NCBI GenBank assembly: GCA_030068075.1
Contig: CM057839.1
Coordinates: 47,334,960 to 47,398,959 of the forward strand
Length of the DNA stretch: 64,000 bases
Source of the DNA: Paguma larvata
Taxonomy: Eukaryota; Chordata; Mammalia; Carnivora; Viverridae
Reading direction: 5' to 3'
Shown: positions 1 to 10,905 of the stretch, piece after piece
How positions within the stretch are numbered: the stretch's first letter is position 1
How the letters are laid out: each line of letters opens with the position of its first letter
Position numbers and translations under genes: made by a program
The notes under the pieces: model-generated
What the model was told of the DNA's origin: nothing
Databases searched by the model: none
The model's input: only the letters and a program-made list of their open reading frames with translations

Positions 1-325
1 TGTTTGGATGTATCAGTTTATTTATCCATTCAACTATTGCTTGCTTCCAAGTTTGGTGATTATGAATAAAGCTGCTATAACATCCATATACAAGTTTTGG
101 TGTGGATATAAGTTTTCAACTCTTTTGAATAATTCCAAGGAGTGTGATTGCTGAATTTTAGTGTACGGGTATATTTCATTTTGTAAGAAACTGCCATACT
201 CTCTTAAAATGGATGTACCATTTTGCATTCCTGTGGGCAATGAAAAAGATTTCCTGTTGTTTTACAATCTTTCCAGCATTTGATGTTTTCAGTGTTTGGA
301 GTTTGGGCATTCTAATAGTTGTGTG
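1..325 (-). mobile_element. Old LINE-1 (L1M-type) fragment, end of ORF2/3' side
   Basis: Read on the minus strand this matches the end of mammalian L1 ORF2. The antisense wording typical of that region is visible (a 'gaataaagctgctataa' block near 65, then 'gcattcctgtgggcaatg' near 226). Heavily diverged, no usable frame. It is cut by the window edge. The stretch from about 326 to 490 shows no recognisable element. Confidence 0.65.
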
Positions 326-491
326 AGGAACATGTCTTAAGCCACTGGGAAGAACAACAAACTCTGTTACCATGATGACATAACTGAAGACATACTGCGT
401 AGGAAAGTACAATAAAGAGCCAAAAAAAAATCTCTCTAGTAGAGATAACTCTAATTTTATAAAATAGTGTTTCTGAGAATGGAAAAAGCAG

Positions 492-749
492 GAACACTAC
501 TTCTGCCTATGAGGCCAGGGTAAACTTAGCCTTAACATCAAAATTAGGTAAGTACATGATGAGAAAGAAAAATTAGAAGCCAATCTCACTCATGAATATA
601 GACACAACAATTGTAAGAAAAATGCTAGCAAACAAAATCTAGCAGTGTATTAATATATATTATTATATATAATACATATTACATATCACATCCCAGTTGA
701 GCTTATGTCAGGCATGCAAAAATGGTTTAACAATAGAAGAACACCTACA
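492..749 (+). mobile_element. Old LINE-1 ORF2 fragment
   Basis: Resembles the part of L1 ORF2 just before the reverse-transcriptase core: a block like 'ccaatctcactcatgaata' followed by 'atgctagcaaacaaaatc' and an AT-rich interruption at about 650-690. The sense strand is opposite to the L1 piece at the start of the window, so these are separate insertions. A SINE interrupts it at 750. Confidence 0.6.
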
Positions 750-951
750 GAGGGTGTCTGGGTGACTCAGTTGGTTGAGTTTCCAACTCTTGGTTTTGGG
801 TCAGGTCATGATCTACCAATTCATGGGCTTGAGTCCCCCATCAAGCTTTGTGCTGACAGCTGCAGAGTCTGTTTGGGATTCTGTCTTCCTCTCTTTCTCT
901 GCTCCTCCCCCTACTCACTCTCTATTTCTCAAAATAAATAAATAAACACAA
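750..951 (+). mobile_element. Feliform tRNA-derived SINE (CAN-SINE) with expanded purine tail
   Basis: The tRNA-like head starts near 751 (ggtgtctgggtgactcag) and carries the Pol III A-box-like and B-box-like regions. A CT-rich block and an AAATAAATAAA tail follow. The tail runs directly into the purine tract at 965-1155. The 9-bp motif acctacaga flanks the whole unit (743-751 and 1155-1163), which suggests that SINE plus tract form one insertion. Pol III-transcribed, non-coding, mobilised by L1 machinery. Confidence 0.85.
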
Positions 952-964
952 GAAGGAGGAAGAT

Positions 965-1155
965 GAGGAGGAGGGGGAGAAGAAGGAGGAGGAGGAGGAG
1001 GAGGAAGAGGAGGAGGAGGGGGAGAAGAAGGAGAAGAAGAAGAAGGAGGAGGAGGAGGAAGAGGAGGAGGAGGAAGAGAAAAGAAGAAGAAGAGAAGAAG
1101 AAGAAGAAGAAGAAGAAGAAGAAGAAGAAGAAGAAGAAGAAAAAGAAGAAAAAGA
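965..1155 (+). repeat. Uninterrupted 191-nt polypurine (GGA/GAA)n tract
   Basis: Every base from 965 to 1155 is A or G. The first half is GGA-rich and the second half almost pure GAA. A single T at 964 separates it from a further purine run starting at 950. It grows out of the A-rich tail of the upstream SINE. Such mirror-like purine tracts can form triplex DNA and slip in replication. The apparent Arg/Lys-rich open frame across it is only the translation of the microsatellite. Confidence 0.95.
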
Positions 1156-1163
1156 CCTACAGA

Positions 1164-1187
1164 TAAAATAATAATAATAATAATAAA
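1164..1187 (+). repeat. (TAA)n microsatellite
   Basis: Short run of about six TAA units directly after the putative right target-site duplicate of the SINE. Confidence 0.85.
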
Positions 1188-1204
1188 GAAAAAAATCTCT
1201 CTAC

Positions 1205-2250
1205 CCTTCAGGATGGGGCAGAAAACTTCCTGGGCCTAAACCATAAGACAATTCCTACCACTAAGGGAAGGTAACGATCAGAGACTTAGGGTTACAAAGC
1301 CTGTCTATAGCAAAGCCAGCTCAAGAGAAAAGAAAACCCTTTTACCCACAATGCTGTACTAATGAGCACCAGAGAACTAGACTTAGCAGTCTATCACTAG
1401 AGGATGGGGCAAGAGTATGTATAGAGATCCTTTCTGGAATACACGTTTACAAGGAAGTCCTAACACTTAGTTTCAAGAGGAGTAGTGATTGAAATTCTCT
1501 GGACACACGGTATGCCCCCTAAGCCCCAGGTAACACTAGAGGAATCTGAAGCTAGTGCTTCACTGAAGGACCATTGCAATATCAAAATCTAAACACAGCT
1601 CTGGACTAGATTGACTCAAATTCCCAAAGTAGTGACCTAGCAGACACAGAGAAGTAACCACTTAAAAAATGAATACTACTCCATTCTATCTCTCTTGTTC
1701 TAAACAAGATCATCATAATCAATAAAAAATTATGATATACACCAAAAACAAGATTAACAGAATTAAACTTTAAAGTTATTGATATATTGGGTTTGTCAGA
1801 CAGGGAATTTAAAATAACTATGATGAATATGTCAAAAGCTCTAGTGGAAGAATTTTACAACACAAGGAACATGGGAAACTTGAGAAAAGAGAAACTGCAT
1901 AAAAGGGTCGAAAGGACATGTCAAACCAAAATGAAGCCAAATGTGACAATACGTGATAACAGAGACAAAGAATTCTTTCAACGGGATCATCAGTAGACTT
2001 GATGCAGTTGTGGAAAGAAAGGTAAACTTAATGACAGAACAATAACAATTACTCAGATTGGAGCACAGATAGTAATGAGAATGGAAAAAAGAATACGGAC
2101 CTTCCAAAAGATATGTAACAAAATTAAACGGTCTAACATATATGTAATTGGAATCCTAGGAGGAAAACATAAACAAGGCAGAAGAAATATGGGAAGAAAT
2201 GATGGCCATGTTTTTCCAAGAATAATAAAAATCCTCAAGATTCATGACCA
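1205..2250 (+). mobile_element. Old LINE-1 5' UTR / ORF1 start
   Basis: The 1780-2230 part follows the old mammalian L1 ORF1 N-terminal region in the sense direction. It has a 'gggaatttaaaataactatg' block, a 'catcagtagacttgatgcag' block and 'tggaatcctaggaggaaa'. The upstream 1205-1780 looks like L1 5' UTR but is weaker. Frames are broken by many stops, so it encodes nothing. Confidence 0.6.
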
Positions 2251-2389
2251 ATCATGGTGCTTGTGCATTTTTAGGAATTATCTGTTGTTTTTTTTTCCCC
2301 TAAATCATTTGATTTGTTAGTATATAATTGTTTAGAGTAATCAGTTATCACACTATGTATTTCTGTGGTTACTTGTATTGTTTTCTCTT

Positions 2390-3035
2390 CCATTTCTCAT
2401 TAGTTTTTGTGCCTACTCTTTCTTTCTTAGTTAATGTTTATTTATTTATTTTTAAACTGATCGTTTCAATGTTATGTTATTCTGGGCTCTATTTTATTTC
2501 TGATTTTTCTTTGTTATTTTCTTCCTCTACTAAATTTCAGCCAAGTTTCTCATTTTCTCTAGTTCCTTGTGGTGTAATGTTTAGTTGTTTCTTGGATTTT
2601 TTTCTTAATATAAGCATTTGTACATAAGTTTCACTCTAACATCTAATGTTGCTGCATCTCATAGATTTTGGAATATTGTGTTTTCATTTTCTGTTGTTTT
2701 GAGACATATTTGGATTTGCTGTTTGATTTCTTATTTGGCTCACTGCTTATGTGATTGTGTATTGTTTAACGTTTATATGTTAAATATTTAATATTTACAT
2801 TGTAGATTTTTCAGCTTTGTTTTATTGTTGATCTTTAGTTTTATACCATTGTGGTTGGACAATATACTTGGTATGATTTCAGTCTTCTTACATTTGTAAT
2901 ATTTGTTATGTCTCTTTTTATAGATTTAACCAGGGAATTCTTCCATGTGTTCTTGAAGAAAATGTGTGTTATATTTTTCTCGGATGGAATGTTTTATACA
3001 TATCTTTTAGAGCCATATATTCTGAAGAACACTTC
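2390..3035 (-). mobile_element. Old LINE-1 ORF2 fragment
   Basis: Minus-strand L1 ORF2. The antisense signature is clear in several blocks: 'ctctagttccttgtggtgta', 'tctcatagattttggaatat', 'ataccattgtggttggac' and 'tgatttcagtcttctta'. No open frame survives. It is head-to-head with the + strand L1 fragment at 1205-2250. Confidence 0.75.
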
Positions 3036-3104
3036 AAGTAAAAAATGTTCTTGTTGAAAAAAATACCTCTAACTGAGGCTACTCATTTAAAATAAAGCAT
3101 ATTA

Positions 3105-3345
3105 GGGGGCACCTGAGTGGCTCAGTTGGTTGAGTGTCAGACTCTTGATTTCTGCTCAGGTTATGATCTCATGGTTTGTGAGTTTGAGCCCCACATCGTA
3201 CTTCCTGCTGACAGTGCAGAACCTGCCAAGGATTCTCTCTCTCCCTCTCTCTCTGCCCCTCTCCTGCTTGTTCTCACTCTCTCTCTTTCAAAAATAAATA
3301 AATAAACTTAATAAAATAAAATAACATAAAATAAAATAAAATAAG
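3105..3345 (+). mobile_element. Feliform CAN-SINE
   Basis: Head 'ggcacctgagtggctcagtt' at about 3109, CT block at about 3235-3290, tail ending in a (TAAAA)n run. A target-site duplicate is suggested by aaaataaagca before and aaaataaggca after the element, but with mismatch. Confidence 0.9.
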
Positions 3346-3770
3346 GCAAATCAGAGGGGAAGTGAGTGGGGAGATGAGGGAAATAGGTGAAGGAGATTAA
3401 GAATACTCTTTTTATTTAGTGTTTATTCTTGAGAGAGAGAGAGACAGAACGTGAGTAGGGGAGGGGTAGAGAGAGGGAGACACAGAATCTGAAGCAGGCC
3501 TCAGGCTCTGAGCTGTCAGCACTGATCCTGATGCAGGGCTTGAACTCACAGACCGCGAGATCATGACCTGAGCCGAAGTTGGACACTCAACCGACTGAGC
3601 CACCCGGGCGCCCCAAGAATACTCTTATCATGATGAGCACTAATAATGTATAGGATTGTTAAATCACTATACTTTATACCTGAAACTAACATAATATTGT
3701 ATGTTAACTATACTGTAATTAAAATTAAAAACAGTAAAAATAAATTAATTTAAAAAGTAAAAATTGAAAA
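3346..3770 (+). mobile_element. LINE-1 3' UTR fragment, split by a SINE
   Basis: Shows the carnivore L1 3' end: G-rich segment, 'tgatgagcactaataatgta', 'gttaaatcactata' and a final 'tatgttaactatactgtaat'. The SINE at 3411-3614 sits inside it, so the SINE is the younger insertion. Confidence 0.75.
3411..3614 (-). mobile_element. Feliform CAN-SINE, nested in L1
   Basis: Complete minus-strand copy ending in 'gccacccgggcgcccc'. A perfect 12-bp target-site duplication, aagaatactctt, lies at 3399-3410 and 3615-3626. The insertion point is inside the L1 3' UTR. Confidence 0.96.
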
Positions 3771-3978
3771 AATTAAAAATTCTTAAAATACAATCCAAGA
3801 AAATCAGATCCCCAAAGTAGAATAAATAACCTCCAAAATCACAAGATACATTATATTCAAACTGCTAAAAATCCAAGAAAAATTAAACATCTTCATTGTA
3901 ATCAATAAAAAAGTAACATTATTAACAGAGATACAAAGATAAGAAACACAGCAGGTTTCTCTTAAAAAAATACAAGAA

Positions 3979-4917
3979 TACATTTTCCCGCTTTGTCAAA
4001 GATTAGTTGGCCATATACTTGCGGGTCCATTTCTGAGTTTTCTATTCTATTCCATTGGTCTATGCATCTGTTTTTGTGCCAATACCATACAGTCTTGATG
4101 ACTACCGCTTTGTAGTAGAGGTTAAAGTCTGGGATTGTGATGCCTCCCGCCTTGGTTTTATTCTTCAGTATTATTTTGGCTATTCGAGGTCTTTTGTGGT
4201 TCCATACAAATTTTAGGATTGTTTGCTCTAGCTTTGAGAAGAATGCTGGTGCAATTTTGATTGGGATTGCATTGAATGTGTAGATTGCTTTGGGTAGTAT
4301 TGCCATTTTGACGATATTTATTCTTCCAATCCATGAGCATGGGATGTTTTTCCATTTCCTTGTGTCTTCCTCAATTTCCTTCATAAGTTTTTTATAGTTT
4401 TCAGTGTAGAGGTCTTTCACATCTTTGGTTAGGTTTATTCCTAGGTATTTTATGGTTTTTGGTGCAATTGTGAAAGGGATTAGCTTCTTTATTTCTCTTT
4501 CTGCTGCTTCATTGTTGGTGTATAGAAATGCCACCGATTTCTGTACATTGATTTTGTATCCTGCAACTTTGCTGAAATCATGAATCAGTTCTAGTAGGCT
4601 TTTGGTGGATTCTGTCGGGTTTTCCATGTAAAGTATCATGTCATCTGCAAAAAGTGAAAGTTTGACTTCCTCCTTGCCAATCTTGATGCCTTTTATTTTG
4701 TTTTGTTGTCTGATTGCTGATGCTAAGACTTCCAGCACTATGTTAAATAGCAGTGGCGAGAGTGGACACCCCTGTCGTGTTCCTGATCTCAGGGGAAAGG
4801 CTTTCAATTTTTCCCCATTGAGGATGATATTAGCTGTGGGCTTTTCATATATGGCTTTTATGATGTTTAAGTATGTTCCTTCTATCCCGACTTTCTCGAG
4901 AGTTTTTATTAAGAAAG
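3979..4917 (-). pseudogene. L1 ORF2 reverse-transcriptase fragment (inverted segment)
   Basis: A stop-free frame of about 281 codons (3962-4807) holds the RT core. The [14 protein letters not shown] motif is followed by the catalytic block FADDMILY, then the thumb/connection region ending at LIFDKAGK. A few more ORF2 codons upstream (4808-4917) are in a different frame. There is no N-terminal endonuclease, no ORF1 and no promoter, so this is a dead fragment of a retrotransposon polyprotein. The long open frame marks the insertion as young. Confidence 0.93.
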
Positions 4918-5960
4918 GCCCTCTTTAACAAATGGTGCTGGGAGAATTGGACAGCAACATGCAAAAGAATGAAACTAGACCACTTTCTTACACCACTCAC
5001 AAAAATAAATTCTAAATGGATAAAAGATCTGAATGTGAGACAGGAAACCGTCAAAATCCTAGAGGAGAAAACAGGAAAAAGCCTCTTTGACCTAAGACGC
5101 ACCAATTTCTTACTCGACACGTCTCCAAAGGCAAGAGAATTAAAAGCAAAGATGAACTATTGGGACCTCATCAAGATAAAAAGCTTCTGCACAGCAAACA
5201 AACAACCAACAAAACGAATAGGCAACCAACGGAATGGGAAAAGATCATCGCAAATGACATATCGGATAAAGGACTAATATCTAAAATTTATAAAGAACTT
5301 ACCAAACTCCAAACCCGAAAAACAAACAACCCAGTGAAGAAATGGGCGGAAGATATGAATAGACACTTCTCCAAAGGGGACATTCAGATGGCCAACAGAC
5401 ACATGAAACGATGCTCAATGTCACTCATCTTCAGGGAAATACAAATCAAAACTACACTGAGATACCACCTCACACCAGTCAGAGTGGCTAAAATGAACAA
5501 ATCAGGAAACTATAGATGCTGGCGAGGATGTGGAGAAGCAGGCACCCTCCTACACTGTTGGTGGGAATGCAAACTGGTGCAGCCACTCTGGAAAACGGTG
5601 TGGAGGTTCCTCAAAAAAATGAAAATAGAGCTACCCTATGACCCAGCAATAGCCCTGCTAGGAATCTACCCAAGAGACACAGGAATGCTGATGCATAGGA
5701 GCACGTGTACCCCAATGTTCATAGCAGCACTTTCGACAATAGCCAAATCATGGAAAGAGACCAAGTGCCCATCAACTGACGAATGGATAAAGAAGTTATG
5801 GTACTTATATACAATGGACTACTACGTGGCAATGAGAAAAAATGAAAGCTGGCCATGTGTAGCAACATGGATGGAACTGGAGGGTATTATGTTAAGTGAA
5901 ATAAGTCAGTCAGAAAAAGACAGATACCATATGTTTCCACGAATAGGTGGACTTTGTGAA
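4918..5960 (+). pseudogene. L1 ORF2 C-terminal fragment (sense segment), frameshifted
   Basis: Starts at the [10 protein letters not shown] block, directly C-terminal to the inverted part. It runs through [12 protein letters not shown], the zinc-knuckle-like [18 protein letters not shown] block and [13 protein letters not shown] to the ORF2 end. One frameshift in about 5160-5240 splits it into two overlapping open frames (4873-5277 and 5160-6035). Past about 5960 the frame reads into the G-rich 3' UTR. Non-functional. Confidence 0.93.
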
Positions 5961-6064
5961 ACTAAGCAAAAACCAGGGGGAGGGGAAGAGGGGAAAGAAA
6001 AAAAAGACACAGAGAGGGAGGGAGATAAAACATAAGAGACTCTCAAAGACTAAGAAAAAACTGA

Positions 6065-6097
6065 GGGTAAGGGGGATGAGGGAGGGGGGAGAGGGGG
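6065..6097 (+). other. G-quadruplex motif in L1 3' UTR
   Basis: Five G runs (6065-6067, 6071-6075, 6080-6082, 6084-6089, 6093-6097) with loops of 1-4 bases fit the G3+N1-7 pattern. G-rich 3' UTR tracts are a known property of mammalian L1. Confidence 0.8.
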
Positions 6098-6415
6098 TGA
6101 TGGGCATTAAAAAGGGCACATGTTGGGATGAACACTGGGTGTTATATGTAAACCAATTTGAAAATAAACTATTATAATAAAAAAATAAAAATAAAAGAGT
6201 TAATAGAAGAAAAAAAAATACAAGAAGTTAGAATGTTAGAATGTATAAAATGAAACACATACACGCATATGTACACATACTCTGTTAACCCATGAGAAAA
6301 TATATGTCAAACATGAATGAGAAATACTGCTTCAGAAAAATGAAAATTGAGAGAACTCATTACCAGAAGACCCATAGTAAAAAGCAATTAAAAGAAATTA
6401 TTTTGTCAGAAGTTG

Positions 6416-7412
6416 TAACAAGATTTTACCTGTCTTATTACACACAAGATTTTATTATATTATTAAGAACTTCGATTTGCTTAAAAACGAAGATTCCTGA
6501 CAATAGTTAAAATGAAAATAAACAAAAGTTTATTTTATTATTATTTTAAATCTCTAAAAATATAGAAAATTTAAAAAATCTTTATGATCACATTGAGCTT
6601 TCAATCAGAGATGGTAGTGTTTAGTCTAGCACAATTTTATGTAATTACTGATATGTTTCATAGTTTTGTCTTTGTCCCTTTTTGTTGTTCTCTTGTTCCT
6701 CTTAACTTCATTTGGGTCAATCACTTTTTTTTTTTTAAGAATTCTACTTATTTGGATGGTTTGTGTTTCTATTTCCAAGTGTTTCATAATTTGTAGCAGT
6801 ATTAGTCCTTTAGGAACTACTCAGTCATTTAGTAACAAAATCTACCTGTTAAATCTTGGTTACTTACCCTCATAACCCCTTTGTTTCCATATCCTACCAG
6901 AAAGTGATTAAGGCATAAGAAGACAGTGTGTATAAGGGGTGACAGGAGGGAGATGGAGAAGCTATTGTAAATATAAGAACTTATTTGTTACCATTGAATT
7001 TAAGAAATAAAATAAATAGGTCTCCCATGTGTTTGTCTTTCTTCAAAATGACTGTTTAAATTTATGGACAAAGTATAATGTCTTACTTATAAATAAATCA
7101 AAAAAGTTTTTTAAGTATGTGTGTAATCATACGATCACAGCTAAAATGTTATAGCTTTCTTAGATTGGTATTAAGAGGTTTTTCCAAAATATAGTGTTTG
7201 TTGTGTTTTCAAATAATTTGCATTCCTATTTAATGATCCTTCCTTAGAGGTTATAATGGATAGAATGTAAAGACATTCTATCCCTAAAGTGTCTGTTTCA
7301 AGCAGCATACTATTTTCTTTTTTTACATTGATTCATTTATACAGTTTTACAAGGCAATGGAAGACAGTGATGAAGACTGACCTAGAAGCACATTTTTCTC
7401 TGTCTTTTACAG
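6416..7412. other. Unique-looking AT-rich DNA
   Basis: No transposon, RNA gene or convincing exon recognised. Open frames here (for example 6584-6796) are short, Phe/Leu-rich and typical of T-rich chance frames. Confidence 0.5.
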
Positions 7413-7537
7413 GGAGTATTTTGGCCATCTTCAGTGTGATTCGTTTGCACTGGCTTTGGCATAATTTGCCATTAAAGAGATGGAACAGCGTTTTCTGTTC
7501 TAATGGAAATACAATATTCTCTGTTGTAATATTGCCA
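7413..7537 (+). CDS. Weak candidate internal exon (125 nt)
   Basis: A strong acceptor-like tract (tttttctctgtcttttacag, ending at 7412) precedes it and a donor-like gtaagc begins at 7538. Only the frame that leaves phase 0 at the 3' end is open: two bases plus 41 codons containing LAIFSVIRLHWLWHN. Phase 0 would join correctly to the candidate exon at 13342. The product is not recognised. A minus-strand frame is also open over the same bases, and 41 open codons can arise by chance. Tentative. Confidence 0.22.
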
Positions 7538-7544
7538 GTAAGCA

Positions 7545-8730
7545 CAATATGAATAGGTAACAGGTCAATTAAATTTTGTTCCTTCTTAAATCATATGAAT
7601 AGAGAAACATTCACAATTTGTGAAATTTATGATTTGGGATTTTGTATGGAGAGGGAAAAAAAAAACCTTCTTCTTGTAGTATAAAGGGGCAGATAGTAAG
7701 TAGAATTGAATGAAGTTGATTTATACACTGAATTGGTAAGTATGCCATATTGGCTTGAATTTGGCAAATTATGTTTAAGATATAGAAAGTATTTTGCTAA
7801 AAGGAGGGTATTAAAAATACTTAAATATTTCATTCAGTCATGTGGATCCCTTTCCCCTGGCAGCGCAAACCACTGATAACTACAGATGACCCTTTTCCCT
7901 AAAAAAACTATTTCCTTTATAGTATTTCTGCTTTTTTTTTCCTCCTTTCATTTTATGGAGTCAGTTTTTTCCTTGCAGTTTAGCTGGCCAAATTTAAGGC
8001 CTTTTCTTCTGTGTTCTTACCCACAATATACTCCAATTATGTTTTCATTTACACCTGTGGTTTTATCGTTCATTTCAATGCACACAAATAAATTTTTTTT
8101 TACCCTATAATACTATTCCTTGTTCTTAAAATCACCAGTATTTACACTAACTTTAGCCCCAGTAGTGCTCCTGTTTGGCTAAAATTCTCAAAAATATATA
8201 TTCTGGATACAACTTCATTAAACTTTGTTCATTTTTCACATCAAACATAAATGAGACTATGTTGAGGTTTGATAAAACTACAATTAACTTTTTTTCAATT
8301 TTTATGATACTTTAAGTTTTCTGTTACCAAAAAGGAGTAGAAAAATGCCAACATATTCAAAGATTTTACCTCTTTAACCCTTATTTAAGTAATAATGGAA
8401 GTACCCATAAACTTACTAAAAATACTTCTTTAAGGGATGATACCCTAATTTTTAGTGGCAATAGATCTGAGAAACATTGTTAAGCTTAATACCTTGCACA
8501 TTTGGAGTATTCATTTAAAGTTCAGAATGTCTTTTGGAATAAAAACTTCTAGATTCAGAAAGTGAAGGCTTATACTGCTGGCTCTGCTTTTATCTAGATG
8601 TAACTATTTCTATCTGGGCGCTAGCTCTTACCAAAATAAATATGCGTGTTTTGGAATTTACACACAAATCTCTAAGACCACCATGGAACCAATACTGTCT
8701 ACAGCTGTACATCACAAGAATAATAACAAT
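7545..8730. other. Unique-looking DNA
   Basis: No recognisable element. A donor-like ttggtaagta near 7734 has no open frame upstream of it. T-rich open frames such as 7886-8110 look like chance. Confidence 0.5.
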
Positions 8731-8734
8731 TGTA

Positions 8735-8850
8735 AATTAATGTCTTTTTCAAAGAGCTTTCACATTATCTCTGAGAGGTAGTTAAATGTTGTCACTCTAA
8801 CAATCAGAAGTGATATAAATCTCACCCAAATTGATATCTGTGTTAGGTCC
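8735..8850 (+). mobile_element. Possible MIR remnant
   Basis: The 'gagctttcacattatctc' block followed by 'gagaggtagtt' has the spacing of the ancient MIR core, with a likely internal deletion. Highly diverged. Confidence 0.4.
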
Positions 8851-9025
8851 ACAACATCCCCACCAACTAATCATACAGGTTATGACTGAGGAACTTTTTA
8901 CAGAAGGAGCTCATTAGTCTTTCAATCAGTTCATTACATCTTGGCACAGCTTAGGGAGTCTAGTTAGCTTTTTTTAATGCAGGTTCCTGTGTGTGTTAGA
9001 ATTTCTCAAGATCTTTTGAATGAGT

Positions 9026-9085
9026 AAAATAAAAAATTTCATATTTTGGTAGTGTTTTTATTAAGAAATTTTATGTTATATTCTA
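9026..9085 (+). repeat. Copy 1 of a diverged direct repeat
   Basis: Shares the block aaaatttcatattttggta and about 30 further bases (roughly 80% alike by eye) with 10848-10905. Family not recognised. Confidence 0.5.
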
Positions 9086-10847
9086 TCATATGTCTGAACT
9101 ATGTCACAGTATGAGCTGTTGTTGATTATATATATTGCTAAATTGGCCACAGTCCATTCTGCAATTTGCAAAATTAACTTCTACTTAAAGATATATTAAA
9201 CATTTAATAGTGCAACTGCCAGCCATGTGCACCCCTGTGAGAAGAATGGGGTTTAAGAAAATCAACCAAAAATATAGAAAAAGGTATTGACCAAAGACAC
9301 ATCAAAGAGATCTGAGTGCCTCTACAACAACTAATTATGTATACCATTATTTGCCTTTTTAAGTACACTTTTTAACTTAAGTTTTTAGAGTGCTTACTGC
9401 ATATAAAGTCAGTAACACTTAAAGCCATTGTATTCAGAAGACATGAAATTGGTGCATATACATGTCGGTAAATATCTATTGAATAAGCAATTGGTAAATG
9501 AGTAAATTAATGAATTTATGATGGAGTACATCAAGGTAGGATAAAATTATTGGTTCATGACTTGTAACTGATATCAGACTCCCTCTGCTGCCAACTAATC
9601 CCTGCCTCTGAAGAAGATAGTGATTTATAATCCTGAATCAAAGTGCGGAGACTCTCACATAAGATATGCTATTTCTTATCGTTCTGTTTCTGATTACCTC
9701 ATCTATTTGGATGGATGATGAAAATGAGTATGCTGCATATGTTTGATTTTAATATTTAGAGAGGGTGTTACAGCAGTAGAGAAACTTCACAAAATCTTTA
9801 GAAAATAAAAAAAGAGGTTTTTTTTTTTTTTTATGTTGCTACATATTTTTTGAGATTTAAATGGTAAGACTGGTGGATCTAGTGCTAAGTCCCCACCTCT
9901 TAAGGCAAGCTTGAGAGTGTAATTAACACCTTTACTGTCATATACCAGCTTTGGTCGTGGACCAGTGAGGAGCACACCCCACTGCTGATGACAGGAAGTA
10001 GGAACTTTAAAAGAAGGTTATATCTTGTCACATCCTCTGCTCTTTCAGTGACCCTTGGAAATTTCACTCAGTTTAAGCCAGTCTAGAATAAACAATCAAA
10101 TTTAGGGGCACAGCTCCAGTTAAGCAGTTGTCTGTGAAGACTTACTACCACCACTGCATCTACCATAAATTATATCCATTACAAATGGGAATAAGAATAT
10201 TCCGTGTTGGGTTTTACTCTTCTATTCCCAGGCAGTTGTCTTTTCTTCCTTTCCTCAGTGATGTGTACAGTAGCAACCAGTTTGTATAAACATTCATTTA
10301 CCATTCTGTTTTTCTACTAGCCTCTAAATGCAATATCATCAGAGATGGAGTATCCTGTGTACACTACTAAATCTCCCATATCCTATATCCTATGTCCATG
10401 ATAATGCAAACATTGAGTAGTGAAAAAATTCAGGCATACATAGGGTGTTTCTATTCCTTCTTTTCCTACTGTATGCCAGCAAACAGACCTGTTCCATAAA
10501 AGTCATGGTGTTTAAAACACTGAATTCAAAACATAGCTTTTTTTTCTTTTACTGGTTACTTATTATGACATATTTTGAATAAGGCCATAGAGAGAATAGA
10601 TACAAAATATTATGATACTAGCAGCATGGCTAATTTTGAAAATAAAAAACAATCATTAATTGATGGTAATGTTAAATATATAACAATATACTGTATCATA
10701 TAGTATAGTGCTGGCCTAATAGGAGTTTTTGCCAGTAACTTAAAATAAATTAGGAATGTATTTTAGAGCAGCAAGTCTATTGTTTATATTTTGCTGAAGG
10801 TTAGAGTGTGCAACTGTACAATAATTATCAGTACAGATAAAAAGAAA

Positions 10848-10905
10848 GAAAATTTCATATTTTGGTAATATTTTTGTAAAGGAACTCTATGTAGTTTTCT
10901 GTCAC
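10848..10905 (+). repeat. Copy 2 of a diverged direct repeat
   Basis: Partner of 9026-9085, in the same orientation about 1.8 kb downstream. Confidence 0.5.

Larger units (their letters stand above)
3979..6211 (+). mobile_element. Young LINE-1, 5'-truncated with 5' inversion (twin priming)
   Basis: 3979-4917 carries ORF2 reverse-transcriptase sequence on the minus strand, while 4918-6180 carries the directly following ORF2 end and 3' UTR on the plus strand. A perfect 15-bp target-site duplication (aaaaaaatacaagaa) lies at 3964-3978 and 6212-6226. The left copy is preceded by ctctt, so the target reads TT/AAAA on top, a canonical L1 endonuclease site. About ten residues of ORF2 are lost at the switch. 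The A-rich tail at 6175-6211 contains a non-A stretch (gagttaatagaag). Confidence 0.95.
3800..6415 (+). mobile_element. Old LINE-1 ORF1 fragment, interrupted by a young L1
   Basis: 3800-3963 and 6227-6415 are two halves of one old L1 ORF1. The left half ends in 'cacagcaggtttctctt'. The right half resumes with the stretch that encodes the ORF1 C-terminal side ('aaaaatgaaaattgagag', 'tcattaccagaagaccca'). The 3964-6226 interval is the later insertion and its duplicated target, so the pre-insertion sequence can be read off directly. Confidence 0.7.

Noticed and set aside
750..830. tRNA gene
   Set aside because: A/B-box-like sequence belongs to the tRNA-derived SINE head and lacks a full cloverleaf.
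963..1166. Open frame for an Arg/Lys-rich protein
   Set aside because: It is the translation of the GGA/GAA microsatellite and has no start context or conservation.
3412..3603. Repeated small proteins starting MAQSVE-like (also 3117, 26286, 27945, 35382)
   Set aside because: Translations of the tRNA-derived SINE head in one frame; not proteins.
3962..4807. 281-codon reverse-transcriptase frame as a functional gene
   Set aside because: It is the inverted part of a truncated L1, without endonuclease, ORF1 or promoter.
5160..6035. 291-codon frame as a host gene
   Set aside because: L1 ORF2 C-terminus running into the 3' UTR, after a frameshift.
7333..7545. 70-codon minus-strand frame opposite the candidate exon
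   Set aside because: No splice signals on that strand; probably chance, though it lowers trust in the + strand exon.
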